Assembly: GCA_964342485.1 (NCBI GenBank)
Contig: CAYFFO010000008.1
Coordinates: 1 to 63,372, forward strand
Source: CAYFFO01 sp964342485
Lineage (GTDB): Bacteria > Chloroflexota > Dehalococcoidia > Lucifugimonadales > CAJWER01
Direction of reading: 5' to 3'
DNA length: 63,372 nt
Position numbers and translations under genes: made by a program. Below, in pieces: positions 53,994-63,292 of the stretch. Numbering within the stretch: the stretch's first letter is position 1; each line of letters opens with the position of its first letter. Below the pieces are notes generated by a model, which did not search any database, was not told the DNA's origin, and was given only the letters and a program-made list of their open reading frames with translations.

Positions 53994-54911
53994 CTACCCT
54001 ACCAAATCAGCAATAAATGACTCTGCTATCCATGGTTTTGAAGCATCAAACCATTTAATTCTGGGATCTGTTTTTCGGAACCAGTTATGCTGTTGTCGTG
54101 CGAACCGATGACTTCTGTTTTTGATCACAGATATTGTTTCAGATAGGGACGTTTTGTTAATTATATATTTACCAATTTCTTTGTAACCTATGCTAGACAT
54201 TGATGGCAAATCCAACTCATATCCCATTTCTAACAAGTTTTGGACTTCTGATATCCATCCGGATTCAATCATTGAATCCACTCTTATATCAATTTTGTTG
54301 TAAAGTATCTGTCTGTCTAAGTTTAATCCTACGATAATATATTGAAACTCTGGGGATATTTTTCCTGTTTTAAGTGATGATGGGGGAAGGTTTAGATAAT
54401 TTAGTTCTAAAGCCCTGATTACCCTTCGTGTGTTCCTGGCATCTATTCTACTGGCTGCTGCGCTATCAATATCTGCGAGCTCTTTATGGATGGATTGATA
54501 TCCGTATTCACTGACCTTATTTTCAAGCTGGATACGGATTTGAGATGAAGGAGGAATCTCAGGAACTTGCCATCCTTCCAATAATGCCCAAATATATTGA
54601 CCTGAACCTCCAACGACCACTGGAAGTTTTCCTACAGAAAAAATTTTTGTAATAGATTTATTCGCATCTTTTAAAAATAGGCCTAAGCTGTATTTTTCAT
54701 CAGGGTCAATAATATCGACTAAATGGTGAGGTATTTCCTGTAATTCTGAAGTAGAAGGTTTGGCAGTACCGATATTCAAGTAACGGTATATCTGTCTGCT
54801 ATCGGCGTTAATGATTTCCCCATTATAGAGTCCCGCAATTTTTGTAGCTAATTTTGATTTTCCAGATGCGGTTGGACCTACTACTACGATGATTGTATTG
54901 GATAGAGTCAT
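53994..54911 (-). CDS. miaA: tRNA dimethylallyltransferase MiaA
   Basis: 305 residues. GPTASGKSKLA is the P-loop, INADSRQIYRYLNIGTAKP and HHLVDIIDP follow, and RRVIRALE and RQQHNWFRK sit in the tRNA-binding part. It adds dimethylallyl to A37 of UNN-decoding tRNAs. It lies 134 bases upstream of dapF on the same strand, with its own upstream gap of about 130 bases to tpiA. Confidence 0.96.
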   Translation of the reverse strand: MTLSNTIIVVVGPTASGKSKLATKIAGLYNGEIINADSRQIYRYLNIGTAKPSTSELQEIPHHLVDIIDPDEKYSLGLFLKDANKSITKIFSVGKLPVVVGGSGQYIWALLEGWQVPEIPPSSQIRIQLENKVSEYGYQSIHKELADIDSAAASRIDARNTRRVIRALELNYLNLPPSSLKTGKISPEFQYIIVGLNLDRQILYNKIDIRVDSMIESGWISEVQNLLEMGYELDLPSMSSIGYKEIGKYIINKTSLSETISVIKNRSHRFARQQHNWFRKTDPRIKWFDASKPWIAESFIADLVG

Positions 54912-55045
54912 TCATTCTCCAATCAATGATGAGAGGACAAAGTTATTTTTCGTTTTGTATATTCTTGTGTGGCTGATAAACAAAACCAAAGCATTTGCTA
55001 TTCAGGTAGATTATTTACAAGAATGTATAGTCTTTGAACTTTATA

Positions 55046-55813
55046 TCAACTATTTTCTTTTACGGTATTGGCAGCGTTGCGTATTATCTGAACAAATTTT
55101 TGTGGTATCAAACTTGCTCCTCCTACCAAAGCACCATCGATGTCTGGTTGACAAAGATATTCATCGATGTTTGTGTCAGTCACACTGCCTCCATAAAGCA
55201 ACTGTATTTTCCTAGCTGCATTGCCAAATTCCTCAGCCACTGTAGTTCGAATGTTTCTCATCATGTTTTGAGCATCTTCAGGGGTAGCTGCTATGCCCGA
55301 TCCAATAGCCCAAACTGGTTCATATGCTATTAATAGTTGTGATATAGAAGTGAGTCCAATTGTTCCTTTTTTTACTTGTTCTGTGACTATCGAATTTGCT
55401 TTCCCAGATTCTCTATCATCAAGTCCTTCTCCAACACACATTATTACCTTCAATCCAGCATTTATTCCTGAGGATACCTTTAACCGGACAGAAGAATCAT
55501 TTTCACTGAATATTGCACGTCTTTCAGAATGTCCTACTATGGCGTATCCGCATAACTCGGATACCATCTCACACGAAATTGCTCCTGTGAATGCCCCATT
55601 TGATTCATAAAAAATATCCTGAGCACCTATTTCAATAGAAGTTTCATTGAGAATTTGATTTGAAGGATACAATGCTGTAAACGGAGGGCATACCACTATT
55701 TCAATCCCATTTAAATCGGACAATTCAGATTTAATCTCTGAAAGCATTGATTTAGCCTGTGAAACCGTTGAGTTCATTTTCCAGTTTCCAACAATTATCG
55801 TATTTCTTTCCAT
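55046..55813 (-). CDS. tpiA: Triose-phosphate isomerase
   Basis: 255 residues, standard length. NWKMN near the start, the catalytic His in GHSERR, the Glu in AYEPVWAIGSG, and the phosphate-binding YGGSVTDTN are all there. It interconverts DHAP and glyceraldehyde-3-phosphate. It follows the orphan DppB-like permease by 95 bases on the same strand; the two need not be related. Confidence 0.97.
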   Translation of the reverse strand: MERNTIIVGNWKMNSTVSQAKSMLSEIKSELSDLNGIEIVVCPPFTALYPSNQILNETSIEIGAQDIFYESNGAFTGAISCEMVSELCGYAIVGHSERRAIFSENDSSVRLKVSSGINAGLKVIMCVGEGLDDRESGKANSIVTEQVKKGTIGLTSISQLLIAYEPVWAIGSGIAATPEDAQNMMRNIRTTVAEEFGNAARKIQLLYGGSVTDTNIDEYLCQPDIDGALVGGASLIPQKFVQIIRNAANTVKENS

Positions 55814-55908
55814 ATCGATAGCCTTATAAATTTTATTGAGATTTTAATTATGATTCTATCGTTATTTTGCCAAAATAATAGATATCTTTGATCATATCTA
55901 TTAAGTTA

Positions 55909-56916
55909 TCAGGATGATAACTTAATACGTGGATCTATAACTGCCAAAAGAATGTCGGATATAAGTGTACCTAGTATAGTAAGCATACCTAGCAGTAGCA
56001 CGATAAATCCTGCAGTCATAGTATCAAGATTAATGATGGCATCCAGTAGCACTGGACCAAGTGTAGGTAAGCTTAGGACTACTGAAACAATGACACTTCC
56101 ACTGACCAATTGAGGCAGTAGATATCCGACCGTACTAACCAATGGATTTATCGCTACCCTGACCGGATATTTTAAGATTAACTTGAATGGCGCTACCCCT
56201 TTAGCCTGAGCGGTCAATACATAAGGTTTACTTAGTTCGTCCAGTAAATTGTTCCTCATTATACGTATAAGTCCGGCAGTTCCAGATGTTCCGAGAACTA
56301 TTGCAGGGATCCAAAGATGATTTACCATGTCTATAAATTTGGCAAAACTCCATGGTGCGTTTACAAAATCACCTGAAAATAAACCGCCAACAGTTTGATC
56401 AAAATATGCGAATGCCAAATACATTAGAACAAGACCCAAGAGGAAGTCAGGCACTGCGAGTCCGGTGAACCCTAATGTTGTAAAAACGTAATCCCCGACC
56501 GTATGTTGGCGTACAGCTGAGTAGATTCCTATAGGTATCGCGAATGTCCATGTGAACAAAATGGTGAAACCAGTAAGTACAACGGTTGTGAATATACGAT
56601 CACTGATTATTTCACGAACAGGTTTTTCAAGAGGGTGAGAACTACAGAAATATTGGAATGACATTCCCCACTTACCCTGTACTAAGTTCGATACCCACCA
56701 AAGATATCGCTGAAATACAGGTTTATCCAATCCCAAGTCTTTGCGTATTGTTTCAGCATGCTCCATAGATGATGTGTCACCTGCGGACATTAAGAGATCT
56801 ACGAATTTGGTAGCCGCATCTCCAGGAGGCACTTCCATCACAAAAAAAGCAAGCATTGATATTACTATAGTGGTAAAACCTGCCAGTAATAACCGTCTTG
56901 AAAGATAAGCAAGCAT
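55909..56916 (-). CDS. ABC transporter permease, DppB/OppB type (orphan)
   Basis: 335 residues from the ATG giving MLAYLSRRLLLAGF; an ATG 21 bases upstream is possible. About six membrane segments, with the EAA-type loop containing GTSGTAGLIRIMRNNLLDELSKPYV. It would form half of the membrane channel for dipeptides, oligopeptides or oligosaccharides. No binding protein, second permease or ATPase gene is next to it: tpiA and sua5 flank it. It is closely similar to the permease at 62.3 kb. Confidence 0.88.
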   Translation of the reverse strand: MLAYLSRRLLLAGFTTIVISMLAFFVMEVPPGDAATKFVDLLMSAGDTSSMEHAETIRKDLGLDKPVFQRYLWWVSNLVQGKWGMSFQYFCSSHPLEKPVREIISDRIFTTVVLTGFTILFTWTFAIPIGIYSAVRQHTVGDYVFTTLGFTGLAVPDFLLGLVLMYLAFAYFDQTVGGLFSGDFVNAPWSFAKFIDMVNHLWIPAIVLGTSGTAGLIRIMRNNLLDELSKPYVLTAQAKGVAPFKLILKYPVRVAINPLVSTVGYLLPQLVSGSVIVSVVLSLPTLGPVLLDAIINLDTMTAGFIVLLLGMLTILGTLISDILLAVIDPRIKLSS

Positions 56917-57102
56917 AAAGTCTACTCCAGTAAACAATTCAGATAACTTGAATAAGTCATTGAATCAGATCCATTTTTACTTTGTTACTATAAAAGTTAA
57001 ATTTTAATGGAACGGATTATACACTTTAAGTAGTGATGGAGCAAAGATGTCTTACGGTTACTTGGGTTCTCATTTTATTAAAACTTTTGGACACTATAGA
57101 GT

Positions 57103-57732
57103 TTATCTAATTAATCTTGTGTCCTTTCCGATCACTTTGCTTATAGAATCGGTACTTACGGCTCCCAATCTAAGAATTTTAGGTATTTGACTGGTCAAAT
57201 CAACTATAGTTGATGGTATATTCAAATTTAATTGGCCTCCGTCAATAATCAGGTCGATTTCTTTTCCAAATTGATCTTTTACTTCAGATGCCGTGGTACA
57301 TGGAGGATTACCAGATATATTAGCACTTGTACCTGTAAGAGGAGCTTTTAGGAGCTTAACCAATTGTCTTGGGATTGGATGATCTGGGATGCGTAGTGCT
57401 ACGGTTCCTTTAGAACCGGTGACAGTATCAGGGATACAGATATCCTTATTGAGAACTATAGAAAGTCCCCCAGGCCAGAATATTTCTCCCAGTTTCCAGG
57501 CCAGTTCAGGGATATCAGAACAGTAATGAGTAAGGTCTTCTAATTCACCAATAAAAAGAGGCACTGGCATGTCCAAGGGGCGATGTTTAATTCCGAAAAC
57601 TTTTTGAATTCCATCAGAATTAAAGGTACTTGCAGACAAAGCATATAGAGTATCTGTTGGTATAGCTATTACGCCTCCATCGTTTAAGATTTCAACAGAT
57701 TTAAAGATCAATTCTGGGTAATTAACATTCAT
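57103..57732 (-). CDS. Threonylcarbamoyl-AMP synthase (Sua5/TsaC/YrdC)
   Basis: 209 residues. IPTDTLYALSA, IKHRPLDMPVPLFI and LTGTSANISGNPP are the YrdC-domain signatures. It makes threonylcarbamoyl-AMP from Thr, bicarbonate and ATP for the t6A pathway, supplying the TsaB/TsaE complex encoded at about 15 kb. The protein ends with the YrdC domain, so it is the short TsaC type without the extra Sua5 domain. Confidence 0.92.
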   Translation of the reverse strand: MNVNYPELIFKSVEILNDGGVIAIPTDTLYALSASTFNSDGIQKVFGIKHRPLDMPVPLFIGELEDLTHYCSDIPELAWKLGEIFWPGGLSIVLNKDICIPDTVTGSKGTVALRIPDHPIPRQLVKLLKAPLTGTSANISGNPPCTTASEVKDQFGKEIDLIIDGGQLNLNIPSTIVDLTSQIPKILRLGAVSTDSISKVIGKDTRLIR

Positions 57733-57912
57733 GTTTAACTCTAAGTTAACTTAATTGTGTAGCTTATGATCTAGTTTAATGTATTTCGTTGACCGCGGCA
57801 TGTTTTAAATGCTAGGCTTGCCCGTATATGAATAACTATCATTTAGGTAGTTTAAATTGTAATATTTCATACGTAACCAAATTAACAGGAAAGTTCACAA
57901 AAAAGAACCAAA

Positions 57913-58678
57913 TTGTCCATTAATACTCAGCTCGATAGAGAAACAATAATAGTTATAGACTTCGGTTCTCAGTATAGCCGTCTGATAGCTCGTAGGGTTA
58001 GAGAGTTAAACGTTTATTGTGAAATAGTATCTCATGATGTGACTTGGGAGAGCCTGAGTCATTTAAATCCACGAGGAATAATACTCTCCGGAGGCCCTGC
58101 GAGCGTATATGAAGCTGATGCTCCGATGGCACCTAATTGGGTATTTGAAAAGGATTTACCAATCCTAGGAATTTGTTACGGTATGCAATTAATGGTTCAT
58201 CAGCTAGGTGGAAGAGTTAGTCCTAGTGTGAAAAAAGAATACGGCCATTCGGTTCTTATTCAAAATGGACAAAGTGAAGATCTTTTCACCAATATCCCCG
58301 ATTCTATCCCTGTATGGATGAGTCATGGTGATCGTATTGAGACATGTCCTCCGGGTTTTGAAACCCTGGCTTTTACCGAAAATTCTCCTATTGCCGCTCT
58401 GGGAAATAATAAAGGAATGATTGGTATTCAGTTTCATCCAGAAGTAGCACATACCCCAAACGGTAAGTTGATACTCGATAATTTTGTACACAAGATTTGC
58501 AATTGTGGGTCTCTATGGACGCCAGTAAATTTCATTTCTGAATCAGTATCAAAAATAAAAGAAACCGTAGGTGATGGTAAGGTTATTTGTGCACTATCTG
58601 GAGGTGTAGATTCTGTAGTAGCAGCTTCTCTTGTACATAAAGCTATTGGTAATCAATTGACCTGTATATTTGTAAATA
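57913..58678 (+). CDS. guaA: GMP synthase (glutamine-hydrolysing), N-terminal part, cut by gap
   Basis: About 255 residues are readable from a TTG start before the run of N's; the full protein is normally ~510. The class I amidotransferase domain has the nucleophile in LGICYGMQL and the His/Glu in FHPEVAH. The ATP-pyrophosphatase PP-loop is ALSGGVDS. The rest of the ATPPase and the dimerisation domain are not in the assembly. The sequence just after the gap does not continue the gene, so the truncation is an assembly effect and the downstream join may be wrong in size. Confidence 0.93.
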
Positions 58679-58778
58679 NNNNNNNNNNNNNNNNNNNNNN
58701 NNNNNNNNNNNNNNNNNNNNNNNNNNNNNNNNNNNNNNNNNNNNNNNNNNNNNNNNNNNNNNNNNNNNNNNNNNNNNN
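58679..58778. other. Assembly gap (100 N)
   Basis: Exactly 100 unknown bases, the usual placeholder for a gap of unknown length. It interrupts guaA. At least ~750 bases of guaA must be missing, so the true distance is larger, and linkage between the two sides depends on the scaffolding. Confidence 0.98.
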
Positions 58779-58863
58779 AACGTTACTACTGAGTGGGAAT
58801 AAATGTGAAGGTTTTAGACACATTAGCCATCTGGAGTTATAAGCTTCTTGTTTGCTGCAATTA

Positions 58864-59769
58864 CTATTGATGTTTACGAAAATACCCGATAAGGGTATCT
58901 GTTTCATCAATTTTGTCTAGAAAAGATCCATAATTACTGTTAAAAAGATCATTATTTAGATGTTTATAAATTGTATGACCGGAAGGTTGGCCATTCAATA
59001 GCCAGTTAAAGTGGTTGCTCAAGGGATACCTCTGGAATCCAGTGATTTCAATCGGATCAAATCCACTCTCATTAAGAAATATCTTTAAAGATTTTCGAGT
59101 ATGCAATATTAAATGTTCACTCCAGAAGGTAAAGTCCTTGAATGAATCAAGATCAAAAGTATGTATAAGGATGTCTTTTGAATGAGGGACCTCTATTATG
59201 AGCATTCCGTCTTTTTTAAGTAATGTGTACAAACTTTTCAGTACCAATATAGGATGCGGTAAGTGTTCTAATACATGATTTAAGAATATCAAGTCGAATT
59301 GTTTCCCTGATAGTTGTTCGATAGTTTGCACACATTCAATCCCGGATTTGTTGATGTTATTTCTGTTAGTAGATTCGAGTTCTATACCAGTACACGAGTC
59401 AGATATCTCATTTGATAAGCTTAAGAATCCACCACTGCCACATCCAAAGTCCAATAACCTTTTACCTTTGATCATAGCTTTATAGGTTTCAAACCTACGG
59501 ATATCATCTTCAAGAGGTTCAGATTTAATTGAACCTTGATTTGTAAGAACCTCACCTTGTTTATCCATATGATAATAACTATTACTTGTGTAGTACTGTT
59601 CACTGGTTACTAGTTTTTCAAGGACTATCACTCCTGATTTACTACACTTTAAAACCTTAATATCACCATTGTCCCTGGTGCGTGGATGATATGGTTTTAA
59701 AGATGATGGAGATGAAATCCCCATACGGATTAATTGATCAATTAGTGGGTTCTTATCCGTTGTATTCAA
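58864..59769 (-). CDS. SAM-dependent methyltransferase (class I)
   Basis: 301 residues. KRLLDFGCGSGGFL is the SAM-binding motif I, and FDLIFLNHVLEHLPHP holds the post-II region typical of the Methyltransf_11/UbiE-like group. About 100 residues precede the Rossmann domain. Similar proteins act in surface polysaccharide or lipid synthesis; substrate unknown. It lies just past the assembly gap with about 250 gene-free bases before the YceI gene. Confidence 0.85.
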   Translation of the reverse strand: MNTTDKNPLIDQLIRMGISSPSSLKPYHPRTRDNGDIKVLKCSKSGVIVLEKLVTSEQYYTSNSYYHMDKQGEVLTNQGSIKSEPLEDDIRRFETYKAMIKGKRLLDFGCGSGGFLSLSNEISDSCTGIELESTNRNNINKSGIECVQTIEQLSGKQFDLIFLNHVLEHLPHPILVLKSLYTLLKKDGMLIIEVPHSKDILIHTFDLDSFKDFTFWSEHLILHTRKSLKIFLNESGFDPIEITGFQRYPLSNHFNWLLNGQPSGHTIYKHLNNDLFNSNYGSFLDKIDETDTLIGYFRKHQ

Positions 59770-60015
59770 TTCAACCTTTGCTTTGAGTCTATTTGGTCAT
59801 CTGTAATTATGTTGTTGTTTGAGAACTATAGATAACTATATCAAATTGATTTCATATGGATTCCGTAAGAACTTCCAATCGCAATTTTAGTTGTAGTTAG
59901 ATATAGTCATAGTAATATAAACTTTAAACAGGAATTTTGTGGTCAGTTTTTTGTATATTGGATAGTAGATGAAAACTACCAAGAAATCTAAGTGTAAACT
60001 AATGTTTCGAGAGGT

Positions 60016-60918
60016 GTGGTATTGTTTTATTTAAATTTTGTAACTGAATTATCAAGCAGATATTACTTAACTAAGCTAGCCATATTTTGTATATTCACGA
60101 TTACCCTAATATGTGTGACCGCTTGTGGAACCGTATCAGATGATATTGTTCATGAAGTACCTACGATAATAACTGCTGATAAACAAGAAACACCGGTTTC
60201 GTCTGGCTCATACGATCAATATGAATCTGTTTCAACACCTGATAGCAGTAAAGTAGATAAGCAAGAAACACCGGTTTCGTCTGGCTCATACGATCAATAT
60301 GAATCTGTTTCAACACCTGATAGCAGTAAAGTAGATAAGCAAGAAACACCGGTTTCGTCCGGCACGGATCACAATATCAATACTATTTCCATAGTGCTGG
60401 GAGACGGTTCTAAGGCTCGGTATCTTGTAAAAGAACAGTTAGTCCGGCAGAATCTCCCGAATGATGCTATTGGAGTGACAAATGATGTTTATGGCATGAT
60501 AAATATATTATCTGATGGAAAAGTTGATGCAGTAAAATCAAAAATATCAGTCAACCTTTCAGCTTTAAAATCTGACTCTTCACGACGTGATCAATACGTA
60601 GCGAATAACACACTCGACACAGTTAATTTTCCAACAGCAGATTTGGTCATAAAAAGTATTCCAGACCTCCCCTGGCCTATTCCGGTATCAGGTAATGCTT
60701 CATTTGACATAATTGCGGATCTTACCATAAGAGATGTGACCAAAGAGATTGTATGGTCTACCAACGTAGAATTTGGAGAAGTTATCAGAGGGACTTCAAA
60801 GGCCAATTTTCAATTTGAAAAATTTGATTTAAAGATTCCTAAAGTTTTTGTTGTACTAAGTGTTGACAATGACATTAGGTTGGAAATTGACTTCCAGGCT
60901 ACGATCAATGAACAATAA
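60016..60918 (+). CDS. YceI-family lipoprotein with tandem repeat linker
   Basis: 300 residues from a GTG start. A signal peptide ends at the lipobox VTAC (Cys37), so it is membrane-anchored outside the cell. Residues ~55-115 are two near-identical 26-residue repeats plus a partial third (DKQETPVSSG...). The remaining ~180 residues are a YceI domain, a lipocalin-like barrel that binds isoprenoid or amphiphilic molecules. The repeat serves as a flexible spacer. The stop overlaps the start of purD by 11 bases, so the two are probably cotranscribed. Confidence 0.8.
   Translation: MVLFYLNFVTELSSRYYLTKLAIFCIFTITLICVTACGTVSDDIVHEVPTIITADKQETPVSSGSYDQYESVSTPDSSKVDKQETPVSSGSYDQYESVSTPDSSKVDKQETPVSSGTDHNINTISIVLGDGSKARYLVKEQLVRQNLPNDAIGVTNDVYGMINILSDGKVDAVKSKISVNLSALKSDSSRRDQYVANNTLDTVNFPTADLVIKSIPDLPWPIPVSGNASFDIIADLTIRDVTKEIVWSTNVEFGEVIRGTSKANFQFEKFDLKIPKVFVVLSVDNDIRLEIDFQATINEQ
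60178..60363 (+). repeat. 78-bp tandem direct repeat inside the YceI gene
   Basis: Copy 1 at 60178-60255 and copy 2 at 60256-60333 differ at only one base (AAA/AAG, silent). A partial third copy runs from 60334 to about 60363. The unit is 26 codons, so the frame is kept. The near identity points to recent duplication. Confidence 0.95.
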
Positions 60919-62185
60919 TCAACTTAAAGTTCTACTAGTTGGTAATGGAGCTAGAGAGCATGCTATTGCTTGGAAATTGCTTCAGAGTCCTTTACTTGGA
61001 GAACTACTGGTTTGTCCGGGTAATGGAGGTACTTCAGGTATTGCGGAAAATATTGATATAGGAATAGACGATATTAATAAGATCCTGTCCCTGGCTATCG
61101 ATCGAGACGTAAACTTTACTGTGGTGGGTCCAGAGACTCCGCTTGCTTCAGGTCTTGTAGACTTATTTAACGAATCAGGGTTACAAATATTTGGACCTAC
61201 ATCGAAAGCAGCCCAAATAGAATCCAGTAAGGTATTTTCTAAAAGGTTAATGACAGAGATACAGGTACCTACCGGATCAGCAATGATATTCACGGAATAT
61301 AGCGATGCTGAAACATACTTAGAAAATGTCGATTTACCTGTAGTGATTAAAGCTGATGGTTTAGCTGCTGGTAAAGGTGTCGTAGTTGCCAAATCGATGT
61401 CTGAAGCAAAATCTGCTTTGAAAGCTATGTTGATAGATCTTGAATATGGAATTGCTGGCCAAAAGGTTCTAGTTGAAGAATATCTATCAGGACCTGAAAT
61501 AAGCGTATTTGCTTTTGTAAACGGAACAGAATTATCTTCTTTGGTGGCTGCATGTGATTACAAGAGACTTAATGATGGTAATGAGGGTCCGAATACAGGA
61601 GGAATGGGAGCATATAGTCCTCCGGTCAGTACACTATGGAATGATGATATTGAAAAGGATGTGCGAGAAAAGATAATGGAACCAACTATTAGGACACTAG
61701 ATGAACGAGGTATCCCTTACAAAGGAGTACTTTATGCTGGATTGATGCTCACAGAGAATGGTCCTAAAGTTATAGAGTTTAATTGTCGTTTAGGTGATCC
61801 GGAGGCTCAGGTAATTTTGCCACGATTAAAAAATGATCTACTTGAAGTAATGGTAAAAACTTCGGAAGGACGGTTGAATGAATTAAATTTTGAATGGGAT
61901 GATCGTGGATGCGTTGGAGTAGTGCTAGTTTCAGGTGGCTATCCTCTTAATTATACAAATGGTTTTAAAATCAGCGGGCTTGCTTCCTTAAATAGTCACA
62001 CCATGGTTTTTCATGCAGGTACAAATTGTTCTGAAAAAAATGATGTTTTAACCAAAGGTGGCAGAGTATTGACTGTTGCTTGCCTTGGAGAAGATATTGA
62101 CTCTGCTCGAATTGATACGTATTCGGAGGTAGGTAAGCTGGATTTTAAGGATGCGTTTTATCGTAAGGACATTGCTGTGTTATAA
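60908..62185 (+). CDS. purD: Phosphoribosylamine-glycine ligase
   Basis: 425 residues, standard length, from the ATG at 60908. VLLVGNGAREHAIAWKL opens the N-domain; IKADGLAAGKGVVVA is the ATP-grasp signature; GPNTGGMGAYSPP and FNCRLGDPEAQVILPRL complete the enzyme. It makes glycinamide ribonucleotide in purine synthesis. An earlier start at 60860 in the same frame reads out-of-family sequence inside the YceI gene and is rejected. Confidence 0.96.
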   Translation: MNNNQLKVLLVGNGAREHAIAWKLLQSPLLGELLVCPGNGGTSGIAENIDIGIDDINKILSLAIDRDVNFTVVGPETPLASGLVDLFNESGLQIFGPTSKAAQIESSKVFSKRLMTEIQVPTGSAMIFTEYSDAETYLENVDLPVVIKADGLAAGKGVVVAKSMSEAKSALKAMLIDLEYGIAGQKVLVEEYLSGPEISVFAFVNGTELSSLVAACDYKRLNDGNEGPNTGGMGAYSPPVSTLWNDDIEKDVREKIMEPTIRTLDERGIPYKGVLYAGLMLTENGPKVIEFNCRLGDPEAQVILPRLKNDLLEVMVKTSEGRLNELNFEWDDRGCVGVVLVSGGYPLNYTNGFKISGLASLNSHTMVFHAGTNCSEKNDVLTKGGRVLTVACLGEDIDSARIDTYSEVGKLDFKDAFYRKDIAVL

Positions 62186-62284
62186 ATGCAAGTGGATGAA
62201 GATGATTCAATAAATGTTCTCCAATATTTTGCCCCAGTGATTATAGATAAAATGTTGATATGACAACAAACTTGGATTTTAATA

Positions 62285-63292
62285 CTAATCTGCAGCGTAT
62301 TTGATTCTCGGATCCACAATCGCAAGTAGAATATCTGAGATCAGTGTCCCCACTACGGTCAAAACCCCGGCAATGAAGATTATAAAACCAGCTAAATATA
62401 CGTCTTCAGAGGTAATGGCTTCTAGAAGTAAAGGACCCAGAGTTGGGAGGCTAAGTACGACAGATACTATTATGCTCCCGCTGACCAGTGAAGGTAGGAT
62501 GTACCCAATCGTACTGATTAGAGGGTTAATCGCCACTCGAACTGGGTATTTCAATATAACAGATAGTGGACGCATTCCCTTTGATCGCGCTGTTACAACA
62601 TAAGGTTTACTCATCTCATCAAGCAGGTTGTTACGCATAACCCTTATCAGTCCAGCGGTACCAGAAGTTCCTAACACTATGGCTGGTACCCATAAATGAT
62701 CTATAAGATCTTTAATTCTTGCTAAATCCCATGCTTTATTTGCATAATCCGCAGAATTCAGACCACCTACACTTTGATCAAAGTATGCAAAAGCTACATA
62801 CATAAGGACTAGCCCAAGTAAAAAGTCGGGCACCGCTAGTCCAGAAAATCCCATAAAAGTAAATACGTAATCGCCAACAGAGTGTTGTCTAATTGCCGAG
62901 TAAATCCCTATGGGAATTGCAAATGACCAGGTCACTATAGCAGTGAATCCTGACAGTGCTACCGTCAGCCATAACCTGTCATCAAGTAAGTTAGAAATTT
63001 TTTCATAAACGTGTACACCGTGATAATACTGGAATGATAAACCGAGGTCACCTTGAGCTAGATTAAATATCCATTTTAAATATCGGATGTACTGAGGTTG
63101 GTCCAATCCAAGATACTTTCTCAGATATTCTAGATCATCAGGATCAGGCTCTTGGGCGCGGCTTTGAGCGATTTCCTTATACCTGTCTACTTGATCACCA
63201 GGTGGTATTTCAATAATAAAAAAAGACATCATAGAAATTGCAATAATGGTTAAGAATGAAAGTATCACCCTTTTGATTATATAGTTGATCAT
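62285..63292 (-). CDS. ABC transporter permease, DppB/OppB type
   Basis: 335 residues, about six membrane segments, with the loop GTSGTAGLIRVMRNNLLDEMSKPYV. FAIPIGIYSAIRQHSVGDYVFTFMGFSGLAVPDFLLGLVLMY is nearly the same as in the permease at 55.9 kb, so the two are recent paralogues. The periplasmic loop near residues 30-65 differs (GDQVDRYKEIAQSR), which may change the partner or substrate. Any other transporter genes would lie past the right edge; none are seen in the ~80 bases left. Confidence 0.9.
   Translation of the reverse strand: MINYIIKRVILSFLTIIAISMMSFFIIEIPPGDQVDRYKEIAQSRAQEPDPDDLEYLRKYLGLDQPQYIRYLKWIFNLAQGDLGLSFQYYHGVHVYEKISNLLDDRLWLTVALSGFTAIVTWSFAIPIGIYSAIRQHSVGDYVFTFMGFSGLAVPDFLLGLVLMYVAFAYFDQSVGGLNSADYANKAWDLARIKDLIDHLWVPAIVLGTSGTAGLIRVMRNNLLDEMSKPYVVTARSKGMRPLSVILKYPVRVAINPLISTIGYILPSLVSGSIIVSVVLSLPTLGPLLLEAITSEDVYLAGFIIFIAGVLTVVGTLISDILLAIVDPRIKYAAD

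Noticed and set aside
58779..58842. Continuation of guaA after the gap
   Set aside because: The open frame after the N's reads TLLLSGNKCEGFRH and stops within about 20 codons; it has no likeness to the GMP synthase C-terminal domain.
60161..60349. Minus-strand reading frame with duplicated phrase over the YceI repeats
   Set aside because: The repetition is only the reverse complement of the 78-bp repeat in the plus-strand YceI gene. No ribosome binding site or protein-like composition supports it.
60860..60907. Upstream start for purD
   Set aside because: The added residues lie within the YceI coding sequence in another frame and do not match PurD; ATG 60908 gives the standard N-terminus.
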